From: Novosphingobium mathurense
Lineage (GTDB): Bacteria > Pseudomonadota > Alphaproteobacteria > Sphingomonadales > Sphingomonadaceae
Reading direction: 5' to 3'
Length of the DNA stretch: 64,000 nucleotides
Assembly (NCBI RefSeq): GCF_900168325.1
Contig: NZ_FVZE01000002.1
Location: forward strand, 434,001 to 498,000
In this document: piece by piece, positions 41,792 through 51,099 of the stretch
Position numbering within the stretch: the first letter of the stretch is position 1
Layout of the letters: each line of letters opens with the position of its first letter
Made by a program: the position numbers and the translations under genes
Notes under the pieces: generated by a model
Told to the model about the DNA's origin: nothing
The model's input: only the letters and a program-made list of their open reading frames with translations
Database searches by the model: none

Positions 41792-43477
41792 ATGCCCTTC
41801 GCCTCGCGCCTTTGCCTCGCACCGCTCGTTCTTGCCGGTTTCGCAGCTCTTTCAGCGCCCGCATTCGCCGAAGAAGCGCCGTCCCCGCAGGCGCCTGCAG
41901 CCGAGGCAGCGCAGGAAAAGCCGAAGCTGATCGTGGCCATCGCGGTCGACCAGTTTTCCGCCGACCTGTTTGCCCAGTATCGTGAGCATTACAGCCACGG
42001 CCTCGGCCGTCTGCTGAAAGGCGCGGTATTCCCTTCCGGATTCCAGTCGCATGCCGCTACCGAGACGTGCCCCGGGCATTCGACGCTGCTGACCGGCGTT
42101 CACCCGGCGCGGACCGGCATCATCGCCAATAACTGGTATGTCCCGGGCATCGGCCGCGAGGACAAGCAGGTCTATTGCGCCGAAGACGAAAACAATCCGC
42201 AGAGCACTTCGGACGATCCTGTCGTCTCCCCCGATCACCTCAAGGCGCCGACGCTGGGCGACCTGATGAAGCAGCGTAACCCGGCCGCGCTCAATGTCGC
42301 GGTTTCGGCCAAGGACCGCGCCGTCGTGATGATGAGCGGGCACACCGCCGATGCCGCCTACTGGTTCAAGGGCAAGGGCTTTACCAGCTATGCCGACCGC
42401 AAGCTGTCCCCTGCCGCCGAGGCCGAGAATGCCGCGCTGGCGCAGACGGTAGGGGCAGGGGGCGGGGACCTGCCGGTGCCCGGCTGGTGCGGCGCGGTGG
42501 ATCGCGCATTGCCGCTCGGTGGGTTTTCGATCGGCACCTATCGCTTCCCGCTCAAGTCGGGCGATTTCAAAGGCTTCAGCCTCAGCCCCCGGATGGACGC
42601 GGCGACCACCGACATGGCCGTGCGCCTTGTCGACGAGATGGGCCTTGGCAAGGACGACGTGACCGACGTTCTTTCTGTCAGCTATTCGGCGACCGACAAG
42701 GTCGGCCATGCCTATGGCACCGAGGGCGTCGAGATGTGCATCCAGATGGCGCAGCTCGACCAGTCCATCGGCACCCTGCTCGATGCGCTCGATGCGCGCG
42801 GGATCGATTACCTGGTCGTGCTTTCGGCCGACCACGGCGGTATCGACGCGCCCGAGCGCCTGCGCGAGCAGGGCGTGCCCGATGCAGCGCGCCTCGATCC
42901 TTCGCTGACCGGCAAGGCGCTGTCGCAGGCGGTGTCGCAGGACACCGGGATCACCGCGAAGTCGGGCCCGCTTCTTTACGGTGCAGGCGGTTCGGGCGAC
43001 ATCTGGCTGGCCGACGGCCTGAGCAAGAAGCAGCGCCAGAAGGTGATCGCGGCGCTGGTCGCGCGGCTCAAGGCCAATCCGCAGATCGCGGCGGTCTATA
43101 CCGCCGACGAGCTCAAGGCGGTCAAGGTCCCCAGCGGCAACCCGCAGGACTGGTCGATGATCGAGCGCGTTGCGGCTTCCTACAATCCCGATCACTCGGG
43201 CGAGGTCCTGATGATGACCGGACGCGCCGTCGTGCCGGGCACCGAGCCGCGCCCGGGTTATACCGCCACGCACGGCAGCCCCTGGGACTACGACCGCCGC
43301 GTGCCGATGCTGTTCTGGCGCCGGGGCATGGTGACCATGGAGCAGCCGCAGCCCGTGGAGACGGTCGACATCGCTCCGACGCTCGCCGCGCAGATCGGTC
43401 TGGTCGAACCGGCGGGTACGTGGGACGGCAGGTGTCTCGACATCGACGCTTCAGAGGCCGATAGCTGCTCGCGATGA
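41792..43477 (+). CDS. Secreted alkaline phosphatase superfamily protein (Thr nucleophile type)
   Basis: A 561-residue periplasmic protein with a signal peptide (cut near AFA-EE, residues 26-27). Metal and nucleophile motifs are VAIAVDQFSADLF (Asp53), SHAATETCPGHSTLLTG with Thr92 as the likely nucleophile, the SVSYSATDKVGHAYG segment, and VLSADHGGID. A later His lies in ATHGSPWDYDRRVPM. The pattern is that of the PafA/SPAP group of phosphatases and phosphodiesterases. The next gene starts in its stop codon, but a metabolic link to it is not obvious. Confidence 0.85.
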   Translation: MPFASRLCLAPLVLAGFAALSAPAFAEEAPSPQAPAAEAAQEKPKLIVAIAVDQFSADLFAQYREHYSHGLGRLLKGAVFPSGFQSHAATETCPGHSTLLTGVHPARTGIIANNWYVPGIGREDKQVYCAEDENNPQSTSDDPVVSPDHLKAPTLGDLMKQRNPAALNVAVSAKDRAVVMMSGHTADAAYWFKGKGFTSYADRKLSPAAEAENAALAQTVGAGGGDLPVPGWCGAVDRALPLGGFSIGTYRFPLKSGDFKGFSLSPRMDAATTDMAVRLVDEMGLGKDDVTDVLSVSYSATDKVGHAYGTEGVEMCIQMAQLDQSIGTLLDALDARGIDYLVVLSADHGGIDAPERLREQGVPDAARLDPSLTGKALSQAVSQDTGITAKSGPLLYGAGGSGDIWLADGLSKKQRQKVIAALVARLKANPQIAAVYTADELKAVKVPSGNPQDWSMIERVAASYNPDHSGEVLMMTGRAVVPGTEPRPGYTATHGSPWDYDRRVPMLFWRRGMVTMEQPQPVETVDIAPTLAAQIGLVEPAGTWDGRCLDIDASEADSCSR

Positions 43478-44733
43478 GCGAATCGAAGACGACCACGCAG
43501 CAGGCGGCGATCCCCGAACCGGGGGAGAGCCGCGACCTGATCATCCTTGGCGGCGGCCTTGTCGGCATGACGCTGGCACTGGCGGCCGCCCGCTCGGGCA
43601 TCACCAGCCACGTCATCGACCGGGCCGATCCCGCGGACCTGACCGCGGTCGGCGCCGATGGCCGCGCCTCGGCGATCTCGACTGCGAGCTGGAACCTGTT
43701 TCGCAACATCGGCATTGCCGACAGCCTCGATGCGCTGGGCTGCCCGATCGATTCCATCGCGGTCACCGACGGCATGAAGCCGGGCCGGATCGATTTCACG
43801 CCCAAGCCCGACGAAGGTTCGCTGGGCCGCATGTTCGCCAACCGCGACTTGCGCATCGCGCTGTTCGACGCGGCGCGGCAGGAACCCAACATCGCTTGGC
43901 ATGTAAAGACCGAGGCGGTGCGGCGCGATCGCGGGCCTCACGGGGTCGAAGTCGAGCTATCCGACGGCCGCGTGCTCAAGGCCAGCCTGCTCGTCGCGGC
44001 GGAGGGCCGCCAGTCGCCCACCCGCGACGAAGCCGGATTTGCGCTCGCCAAGTGGGACTACAAGCACCGCGCTTTCGTGACCGGGCTGTTTCATGACAAG
44101 CCGCACGACAATACCGCGTGGGAGATCTTCTATCCCGCCGGTCCCTTTGCGCTGCTGCCGCTGCTCGACGACGGGGAGGGCCGCCATCGCAGTGCGCTGG
44201 TCTGGACCGTTGCCGAAAAGGACGCTGCCGGGATCGCCGCCATGCCCGATGTGATGTTCGTCAACGAAGTCGCCTCGCGCATGCATGGCGTGCTGGGCGC
44301 GATTTCGCTTTCCGCGCCGCGCATGTCCTATCCGCTGCGTTTCCACCATGCAGGGCACGTGATCGACGATCGTCTCGCGGTGATCGGTGACGCCGCGCAT
44401 GGCATGCATCCGATCGCCGGGCAGGGCCTCAACCTGGGGCTGCGCGATGTCGGCGCACTTGTCGAAGTGCTGACCGAAGGGATGCGCCTCGGCCTCGAGC
44501 CGGGCGATGCGCAGCTCTTGGCCCGCTACGAAAAGTGGCGCAGCCTCGATGCCTTCATGGTCATGTCGGTGACTGACGGGCTGACCCGTCTGTTCGGCAT
44601 TCCGGGCCGCCTTCCCAGCGCAGCGCGCCGCCTCGGCATGGGCGCGGTGCAGCGCATGCCCACGCTCAAGCGCTTCTTCATGGACGAGGCGCGCGGCATG
44701 TCGGGCAAGCTGCCCGCGCTGCTGCAGGGATAA
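43474..44733 (+). CDS. FAD-dependent monooxygenase, UbiH/UbiF/COQ6 family
   Basis: A 419-residue flavoprotein hydroxylase. An FAD-binding dinucleotide fold lies near the start (LIILGGGLVGMTLALAAARS), followed by the ring-hydroxylase motif DGRASAIS and the second FAD motif DRLAVIGDAAHGMHPIAGQG. These are the marks of ubiquinone-ring hydroxylases, so a role in ubiquinone synthesis is likely, though which ring position is hydroxylated cannot be read. Its ATG overlaps the previous stop. A terminator hairpin follows. Confidence 0.88.
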   Translation: MSESKTTTQQAAIPEPGESRDLIILGGGLVGMTLALAAARSGITSHVIDRADPADLTAVGADGRASAISTASWNLFRNIGIADSLDALGCPIDSIAVTDGMKPGRIDFTPKPDEGSLGRMFANRDLRIALFDAARQEPNIAWHVKTEAVRRDRGPHGVEVELSDGRVLKASLLVAAEGRQSPTRDEAGFALAKWDYKHRAFVTGLFHDKPHDNTAWEIFYPAGPFALLPLLDDGEGRHRSALVWTVAEKDAAGIAAMPDVMFVNEVASRMHGVLGAISLSAPRMSYPLRFHHAGHVIDDRLAVIGDAAHGMHPIAGQGLNLGLRDVGALVEVLTEGMRLGLEPGDAQLLARYEKWRSLDAFMVMSVTDGLTRLFGIPGRLPSAARRLGMGAVQRMPTLKRFFMDEARGMSGKLPALLQG

Positions 44734-44741
44734 GGACGCAG

Positions 44742-44761
44742 GCCCGGCCGTCGCGCCGGGC
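44742..44761. terminator. Bidirectional terminator between convergent genes
   Basis: A perfect 7-bp stem GCCCGGC / GCCGGGC with a six-base loop exactly fills the gap between the ends of the convergent monooxygenase and mitofilin-like genes. Confidence 0.6.
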
Positions 44762-45718
44762 TCAGTTGACCGGCAATTCCATCGGTTGATCCGCTTCGTC
44801 GATGCCGGGCACGGGGCCCGGCGCGGCCGGCGTTGCCAGCGGACTGGGCTGATCGACCTTGTGGCCTTCGGCATCCTGCAGCCGGCGCGGTTCGAGCATG
44901 GCCGTGGTTTCCAGCAGGTCGAGCGCGCGCTGGACTTCCTCGTAACGGCGGGCGTCGGCGATCCAGCGGTCGGCGGCTTCCGCGCCCGGCAGGCGTTCCA
45001 CTTCGGAGACTGCGCTGCCGATGCGCTTGGCGGTGAGCATGACGCTGGCGCGTTCGATGCGTGCCGACGGGCTCATCAGTGCTGCCGAATCGCGGTGGAC
45101 CTTGAACATCCCGGCCAGTTCGGTGCGGGCACGGTCCCATAGGCTCATGTCGCCACCGGTCGCGCTCAGTTCAGGCGAAAGCGCCTCGAGGCGCGCGCGC
45201 AATTCGTCGATTGTGACGGGGTTCTTCGAGAAATCGATCACCGTCTGCACCGCGCGCGGCTGGGCATTGGCGAAACGCAGGCGCAGCTGGTCGGCGACGT
45301 AGCTGAGCGGCTCGCCACGGTCGACCATTCGGCGCGCGGCAAAGGCGATCAGCAGGCCCTCGGCCCTTGCGGCATTGCCCGAAGCGGCGTCGGTCTGGAA
45401 ATCGATGCGGGAAAGCCGGTCCTCCAGCAGCGCCAAGCGCCCCTCGATCGATCCGATTGTGGCAAGCTGCTTGGCAGTGGGCTGCGAAGGCTGCTCAGGG
45501 GTCTCGGGGACGGGGCTTTCGGTATCCGGCTCGGCAATCGCAGCCGGCTCTTCGGTCGGTGCCTCGACCGGCTGCAGCTTGTCGAGATAGCCGCGCGATC
45601 CTGCCCAGGCGACCAGCAGGGCGCCCAGCAGGAAGGCGAGCAAAGCCACGAAGATCACCCCGCTGCGCGAGCGCGGGCGGGTCTGGGTTGCAGAGGATAT
45701 CGCTGAATTGTCCTGCAT
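44762..45718 (-). CDS. Mitofilin/HemX-like membrane protein downstream of hemD
   Basis: A 318-residue protein with a short cytosolic N terminus, one membrane helix at about residues 18-40, a Pro/Glu/Thr-rich linker (about 50-80) and a long helical periplasmic part (about 90-290). This resembles the mitofilin/HemX-like proteins commonly found after hemC-hemD in alphaproteobacteria, where a role in membrane organisation rather than haem chemistry is suspected. ATG 45718 is chosen because it lies just beyond the hemD stop at 45733. Function remains unproven. Confidence 0.75.
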   Translation of the reverse strand: MQDNSAISSATQTRPRSRSGVIFVALLAFLLGALLVAWAGSRGYLDKLQPVEAPTEEPAAIAEPDTESPVPETPEQPSQPTAKQLATIGSIEGRLALLEDRLSRIDFQTDAASGNAARAEGLLIAFAARRMVDRGEPLSYVADQLRLRFANAQPRAVQTVIDFSKNPVTIDELRARLEALSPELSATGGDMSLWDRARTELAGMFKVHRDSAALMSPSARIERASVMLTAKRIGSAVSEVERLPGAEAADRWIADARRYEEVQRALDLLETTAMLEPRRLQDAEGHKVDQPSPLATPAAPGPVPGIDEADQPMELPVN

Positions 45719-45732
45719 CGAGCCTTTTTCGG

Positions 45733-46431
45733 TTATGGGACCCTGTTTGCAGTGTCTTGGCACATCTGCGAGGCCAAGACCAGTAAGGCGGCATCGCTCG
45801 GTTCATCGGCGCTGCGCAGCGCGGCCCAGCCATCGCCGGCACGCGCGGCCACGCGGGGGCCGATGGCGGCAAGCGAAACGTGTCTGCGATCGATTCCCGA
45901 TGCTTCGACCGATTGCGCGAAGTGCGCGGCCGCCTCGCCGGAATGAAGCAGGACGACGCAGGGCGCGCTCAGAAGATGCTTCAGGTCAGCCGGGAGGGGC
46001 AGGGCTTCACTGGCATATACCTCGCGCGTGATCATCGTCACGCCGGGGGGCAGCGAAAGCGCGACCCGTTCGCGTCCGGCGAGCCTGAGCAGCCGGCGGT
46101 GCGCCGGTGCCAGGTTGGCGAGGACGCGCTGCAGGCCGCCCTTGCCGGTGGCCACCACGTCAAGGCCGGCGGCTCTGGCCGCAGCGGCCGTCTTTTCGCC
46201 CACCGCATAGGCGGGATGCCCGCGGTAAGCTTCCAGCGCCGCGCCGCCATGGCGCAGGGCATTGGCGCTGCCGAGCAGGATCGCGTCGATTTCCGATGCG
46301 GGAACCGGCTCCCATGCCAGCGGGCGGACCGCGAAGAGGGGATAGCAGCGCGCATCGAGGCCCAGGGCATGGGCTGCAACTTCGGTGGCGCCGGCGCCCG
46401 GTTCGGGCCGAATGATGACGAGAGGGGTCAT
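45733..46431 (-). CDS. hemD: Uroporphyrinogen-III synthase HemD
   Basis: A 232-residue protein opening with TPLVIIRPEPGAGATEVAAH and containing AILLGSANALRHGG and HPAYAVGEKTAAAARAAGLD, features of HemD, which closes hydroxymethylbilane into uroporphyrinogen III. The family is weakly conserved, but the position immediately after hemC settles the identity. ATG 46431 gives the usual length; the frame extends upstream into hemC without conserved sequence. Confidence 0.85.
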   Translation of the reverse strand: MTPLVIIRPEPGAGATEVAAHALGLDARCYPLFAVRPLAWEPVPASEIDAILLGSANALRHGGAALEAYRGHPAYAVGEKTAAAARAAGLDVVATGKGGLQRVLANLAPAHRRLLRLAGRERVALSLPPGVTMITREVYASEALPLPADLKHLLSAPCVVLLHSGEAAAHFAQSVEASGIDRRHVSLAAIGPRVAARAGDGWAALRSADEPSDAALLVLASQMCQDTANRVP

Positions 46432-46439
46432 CGCCCCGC

Positions 46440-47378
46440 TCAGGCCGGTCCGTCGAAATGGGCGGCGATGGCCGGAACCGCGCGGGAAAGAAGGTCCGCG
46501 CCCAATCTGGCGGGGGCGTCGAGGTCGTCTTTGGCGAACCGGATCTCGCCTTCCACCTTCTCGGCGCCGTCGGGGCTGAACAGCGCGCCGCGCAGCACGA
46601 TCCGGTCTCCTTCGAGCCGGGTCAGCACGGCGATCGGACTGTGGCAGTTGCCGCCGAGCGAGGCGAGCAGCGCGCGCTCGGCCATCACTGCGGCGCGGCT
46701 GGGCGCGTCGTCGATGGCCGAGAGGATCTGGAGGGTGCGCACATCGTCGGCGCGGCATTCGATCAGGATGGCGGCCTGTCCCGGCGCCGGGAGCCATTCA
46801 TCCTCGGCCAGCGGGTGGCCGGTTCCGGTCTGGCCCAGGCGTTCGAGCCCGGCAGCGGCGAGGAACGTCGCATCGGCTTCCCCCGCGGCCAGCTTGGCAA
46901 GCCGCGTGGCGACATTGCCGCGGAAGGTGATGACCGAGCAGTCCGGGCGGGCGTGAAGGAGCTGCGCGGCGCGGCGCGGGGCGCTGGTGCCGACCACGGC
47001 GCCGGGCGGCAGGGCATGGATGCTGTCCGCCCCGATCAGGACGTCGCGCACGTCCGCGCGCGGCAGCACCGCGCAGATCGCAAAGGTGTCGGGCCGGATC
47101 GTCTCCACGTCCTTGGCCGAATGCACTGCGAAATCGATCTCTCCGGCGGCGAGCCAGGCGTCGAGTTCCTTGGTCCAGAGCGCCTTGCCGCCGATATCGG
47201 CGAGGGCGCGGTCCTGGATGCGATCCCCGCTGGCGGTAACCGCGACGATCTCTATATGCGCGGGATCGATTCCATGGGCTGCGGCCAGCCGATCGCGCGC
47301 TTCCTCGGCCTGGGCCATGGCGAGCGGTGAACGGCGTGTGCCGAGGCGGAGTTTCATGTCTTGTTTATCGTGTGCCAT
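46440..47378 (-). CDS. hemC: Hydroxymethylbilane synthase (porphobilinogen deaminase) HemC
   Basis: A 312-residue enzyme that polymerises four porphobilinogens. [14 protein letters not shown] opens the conserved core, VHSAKDV carries the catalytic Asp, and [11 protein letters not shown] carries the Cys that anchors the dipyrromethane cofactor. ATG 47378 is used; an ATG seven codons later is equally possible and no clear ribosome site separates them. Divergent from tsaD with 44 bases between the starts. Confidence 0.95.
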   Translation of the reverse strand: MAHDKQDMKLRLGTRRSPLAMAQAEEARDRLAAAHGIDPAHIEIVAVTASGDRIQDRALADIGGKALWTKELDAWLAAGEIDFAVHSAKDVETIRPDTFAICAVLPRADVRDVLIGADSIHALPPGAVVGTSAPRRAAQLLHARPDCSVITFRGNVATRLAKLAAGEADATFLAAAGLERLGQTGTGHPLAEDEWLPAPGQAAILIECRADDVRTLQILSAIDDAPSRAAVMAERALLASLGGNCHSPIAVLTRLEGDRIVLRGALFSPDGAEKVEGEIRFAKDDLDAPARLGADLLSRAVPAIAAHFDGPA

Positions 47379-47422
47379 CGGCGGGTTGTGCTACCCGGCA
47401 TTGTCGTTCAGGGAAAGTCGCG

Positions 47423-48475
47423 ATGAGGACAGTTCTCGGGATAGAATCTTCCTGCGATGAAACGGCTGCCGCGCTCGTGACCGACGGGCGCGTCATTCTT
47501 GCGCAGCGCATCGCGTCGCAGGACGAGGTGCACCGCCCCTATGGGGGTGTCGTGCCCGAGATCGCCGCGCGCGCCCATGCCGAACGCCTTGCCCCGCTCA
47601 TCGAAGCCACGCTGGCCGATGCCGGCATGAAGCTGGAAGATGTCGATGCGATTGCCGCCACTGCCGGACCCGGCCTGATCGGCGGCGTGATGGTCGGCCT
47701 TGTCACCGCCAAGGCGCTGGCCATGGCGACCGACAAACCGCTCATTGCCATCAACCACCTGGAAGGCCATGCCCTTTCGCCGCGCCTTGCCGACGAGGCC
47801 CTGGCCTATCCCTATCTGCTGCTGCTGGTTTCGGGCGGCCATTGCCAGATCCTGGCGGTGGAAGGCGTCGGGCGGTTCCGCCGCCTGGCCACGACCATCG
47901 ACGATGCACTGGGCGAGGCTTTCGACAAGACCGCCAAGCTACTGGGCCTGGGCTATCCGGGTGGTCCTGCGGTCGAGCGGCTGGCCGCGCAGGGCGATGC
48001 GAAGAAAGTGCCCCTGCCGCGCCCGCTGGTGGGATCTGCCGAGCCGCACTTCTCCTTCGCGGGACTCAAGAGTGCGGTGATGCGCGCCAAGCACGCGCTC
48101 GATGCTGCGGCGGACCCGGACTATACCGATGCGGATATCGCCGCCTCGTTCCAGCAGGCCGCGATCGACTGCCTGATCGACCGCACGCGGCGCGCGCTCA
48201 AGGGCGTGGGCGAGATGAACGCGCTGGTCGTTGCCGGTGGGGTCGCTGCGAACAAGGCGATCCGCGGTGCGCTGGAAGCCCTTGCAGAAGATCATGGCCT
48301 GCCATTCGTCGCGCCGCCGCTGGGCCTGTGCACGGACAATGCGGCGATGATCGCCTGGGCGGGTGTCGAGCGTCTTGCGCTGGGGCAGTCGGATCCGCTG
48401 GATACGGCCGCGCGCCCGCGCTGGCCGCTCGATCCCAATGCAGAAGCCGTTCGCGGTGCGGGAGTGAAGGCATGA
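47423..48475 (+). CDS. tsaD: tRNA N6-threonylcarbamoyladenosine transferase TsaD
   Basis: A 350-residue ASKHA-fold enzyme for the t6A37 modification of ANN-decoding tRNAs. [19 protein letters not shown], the metal-binding INHLEGH and [12 protein letters not shown] are diagnostic. ATG 47423 is used with GGGAAA upstream; the longer frame would run into the hemC promoter region. It overlaps gpsA (ATGA). Confidence 0.96.
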   Translation: MRTVLGIESSCDETAAALVTDGRVILAQRIASQDEVHRPYGGVVPEIAARAHAERLAPLIEATLADAGMKLEDVDAIAATAGPGLIGGVMVGLVTAKALAMATDKPLIAINHLEGHALSPRLADEALAYPYLLLLVSGGHCQILAVEGVGRFRRLATTIDDALGEAFDKTAKLLGLGYPGGPAVERLAAQGDAKKVPLPRPLVGSAEPHFSFAGLKSAVMRAKHALDAAADPDYTDADIAASFQQAAIDCLIDRTRRALKGVGEMNALVVAGGVAANKAIRGALEALAEDHGLPFVAPPLGLCTDNAAMIAWAGVERLALGQSDPLDTAARPRWPLDPNAEAVRGAGVKA

Positions 48476-49470
48476 CGTGCAAGGTTGGGGTCATCGGCGC
48501 AGGCGCCTGGGGCACGGCCCTGGCGCAGTCGCTGGCGAGCGACGGCAGCGACGTGCTGCTCTGGGCGCGCGAGAGCGAAGTCGTGGCGGACATCAACGCG
48601 CAGCACCGCAACAGCGTGTTCCTGCCGAGCGCGAGTCTGGCTCCGACGATCCGCGCCACCGGCGACCTGGGCGAGATGGCGGGGCTGTCGGCATTGTTGC
48701 TGGTCGTGCCCGCGCAGTTCCTCGCCTCCGTCATTGCCCAATTGCCCAAGGGCGAACATGACCTCGTCCTGTGTGCGAAGGGGATCGAGGCCGGGACCGG
48801 GCGGCTGATGTCCGATGTGGCCGCCGTGGCTGCGCCGGATGCGCAGTTGGCCGTGCTGTCGGGCCCCACGTTCGCGCATGAGGTCGCCGCCGGGTTGCCG
48901 ACCGCGGTGACGCTCGCCTGCGCGGGCGGGGAAGCGCAATGGGACCGCCTTGCGCCGCTGATCGTGCGCCACACCCTGCGGCCCTATTATTCCGACGACG
49001 TTATCGGCGCCGAGATCGGCGGCGCGGTGAAGAACGTGCTCGCCATTGCGTGCGGCGTCGTCGAGGGGCTCAACCTCGGCCAGAATGCCCGCGCGGCGCT
49101 GATCGCGCGCGGCTATGCCGAGATGCTGCGTTTCGGCACAGCGCGCGGCGCGCGGGCAGAGACGCTGGCCGGCCTTTGCGGCCTCGGCGATCTGGTGCTG
49201 ACCTGCAATTCCACCTCCAGCCGCAACTTCTCGCTCGGTCTTGCGATCGGGCAGGGACAGTCGGCGGCTGCAGCCCTATCGGGCAAGAACAGCGTTGCCG
49301 AAGGCGCGGCCACCGCTCCGGTCCTGGCCGAACTGGCCGCGCGCGAGGGGATCGACATGCCGATCGTGCAGGCCGTGTGCAGCTTGCTGAAGGGCGATGC
49401 ACCTGCCGCTACAGTGGTTGAAGACATGCTCGCACGGCCGCTGCGCGCAGAGCAGGAAGCCAGTACTTGA
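48472..49470 (+). CDS. gpsA: Glycerol-3-phosphate dehydrogenase [NAD(P)+] GpsA
   Basis: A 332-residue enzyme making glycerol 3-phosphate for phospholipids. [18 protein letters not shown] is the nucleotide-binding start, [11 protein letters not shown] and [20 protein letters not shown] are signature segments, and [17 protein letters not shown] completes the active-site region. Coupled by start-stop overlap to tsaD before it and the flippase after it. Confidence 0.96.
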   Translation: MTCKVGVIGAGAWGTALAQSLASDGSDVLLWARESEVVADINAQHRNSVFLPSASLAPTIRATGDLGEMAGLSALLLVVPAQFLASVIAQLPKGEHDLVLCAKGIEAGTGRLMSDVAAVAAPDAQLAVLSGPTFAHEVAAGLPTAVTLACAGGEAQWDRLAPLIVRHTLRPYYSDDVIGAEIGGAVKNVLAIACGVVEGLNLGQNARAALIARGYAEMLRFGTARGARAETLAGLCGLGDLVLTCNSTSSRNFSLGLAIGQGQSAAAALSGKNSVAEGAATAPVLAELAAREGIDMPIVQAVCSLLKGDAPAATVVEDMLARPLRAEQEAST

Positions 49471-50987
49471 GCGAGACTTCCGGCAGCGCCCAGGGCGCGC
49501 CCGGTTCCGGCGACCGGGATGACATTGCAGCGCTGGCCAAGGGCGGGCGGACGAACTTCTTCGGGTTCTTCCTGCGCCTCGCCGCGCGCATACCGTTTCT
49601 TTTCATCGCCGGCCGTGCTGCGGTCTACGGTCCGGCGGCGCTGGGTCGCTTCGCCTCCGCACTGGTGGTGATCGAACTTTGCGCGATGATCTGCACGATG
49701 GGCGAGAAGCGCGGCCTGGCGCAGCGTCTCTCCGATACCGAAGGCGAGGTCCATCCCGCCAATGTCGTGGCCGATGGCATGATCCTGGCGATTCTCGCCT
49801 CGTGCGCCGGGGCACTGATCCTCTGGTTCGTGCCCGCGCTGACGTTCCCGGGCGGCAAGTACACCGAGATCGACCGGCTGATGGTGATTGCCATCCCGCC
49901 GCTGACCCTGACCGAGATCTGGCTGGCGGCGCTGGCCTATCGCCTGCGGATCAGCCCGACGGTATGGTCGCGCGCCATCGTCGAGCCCTGGACGATCTCG
50001 ATCATGGCCGGCGCAATGATCTGGATTGCGCCCGAAAGCGGCCTTTCGCTGGCCTATATCGCCTCGATCTTCGCAGCGGCGATCACCGCCTTCATTCCCT
50101 TCATCCGCGAATACGGCCTGCCGTATCACTGGCGGCCCAAGGTCGGGCAGATGCGTCGTCTCGCGGTACGCTCGATGCCGATTGCGCTGGCCGACACCAT
50201 CGAGTGGGGTACGCGCCGCGTCGATATCTTCATGCTCGGTTTCCTTGCACCGCCCGCCGCGGTCGGCGTCTATTACGCTGCCCAGCAGGTCGCGAGCCTG
50301 CCGCAGAAGCTCAAGACCAGCTTCGAGCCGGTGCTGGGGCCGGTCATCACCCGCAACCTGAAGGAAAAGGACTACGGGGCGATTGCCCGGCAGGTCTGCC
50401 AGGTGGGCTTCTGGATCACCGCCGCACAGGCCGGCATTGCGCTTGCCCTCGGCATTCCGGGTGAAGGCGTCATGGGTCTGGTCGGGCGCGAGTTCGTCGG
50501 CGGTACCGGCGCTCTGGCCTTCCTGCTGGCTGCGGAAGTCGTCGCGGCAACCGCGGTCGTCAGCGAGGCGGCGCTGATCTACGTCGCCCGGGTCAAGAAC
50601 CTCGTGGTCTCGGTCGTCACCATCGGCCTGCAGGCGGCCCTGACGCTCGCGGGCATCATGCTGATGCAGCACTACGGCTACAATTCGCTGTTCCAGGCGG
50701 CGGCCGCGGCGATTGCACTGATGCTGGCGCTTGGGTTCGCCTCGGTCGTCAAGTCGCTCATGCTGGCAAAGCATCTTGGCGAGAAGATCAACAACTGGCG
50801 CTGGGCGCTGGTCTGGGCGGCCGCCCCGGCGGTCGTCATCGGCTTCCTTGCGACCCAGTACCTGCCGGAATGGGCGGAACTGCTGTTCGGCATCCCGGCG
50901 ATCCTCGGCTCGTACCTCTACGTCATCTGGAAGAAGGCCTTCGGTCCGGAGGATCGCAAGCTGTTCCAGAAGACCAAGCCGGCCTGA
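49467..50987 (+). CDS. Polysaccharide/lipid flippase-like membrane protein (MATE/Wzx superfamily)
   Basis: A 506-residue protein with about twelve to fourteen hydrophobic segments after a polar 25-residue N terminus, the arrangement of MATE/MOP exporters such as O-antigen flippases. A central ALADTIEWGTRRVDIFMLGF helix carries charged residues typical of the group. Start is TTG overlapping the gpsA stop (TTGA), with AGGA ten bases upstream. No glycosyltransferase genes are adjacent, so the substrate is unknown. Confidence 0.8.
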   Translation: MSETSGSAQGAPGSGDRDDIAALAKGGRTNFFGFFLRLAARIPFLFIAGRAAVYGPAALGRFASALVVIELCAMICTMGEKRGLAQRLSDTEGEVHPANVVADGMILAILASCAGALILWFVPALTFPGGKYTEIDRLMVIAIPPLTLTEIWLAALAYRLRISPTVWSRAIVEPWTISIMAGAMIWIAPESGLSLAYIASIFAAAITAFIPFIREYGLPYHWRPKVGQMRRLAVRSMPIALADTIEWGTRRVDIFMLGFLAPPAAVGVYYAAQQVASLPQKLKTSFEPVLGPVITRNLKEKDYGAIARQVCQVGFWITAAQAGIALALGIPGEGVMGLVGREFVGGTGALAFLLAAEVVAATAVVSEAALIYVARVKNLVVSVVTIGLQAALTLAGIMLMQHYGYNSLFQAAAAAIALMLALGFASVVKSLMLAKHLGEKINNWRWALVWAAAPAVVIGFLATQYLPEWAELLFGIPAILGSYLYVIWKKAFGPEDRKLFQKTKPA

Positions 50988-50989
50988 AT

Positions 50990-51011
50990 CCGATTAAGTC
51001 CCTGTAATCGG
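50990..51011 (+). terminator. Hairpin after the flippase gene
   Basis: A perfect 7-bp stem CCGATTA / TAATCGG with an eight-base loop lies just past the stop. TTCG follows rather than a U-run. Probable end of the tsaD-gpsA-flippase transcript. Confidence 0.45.
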
Positions 51012-51099
51012 TTCGTCGCGCACCAATAACATTCAGTCGCGATTAACCCGCGCTGGGCCCTTCTTGATCTCGGGAAAGAATCCGAGAGGAGGGAAGGCC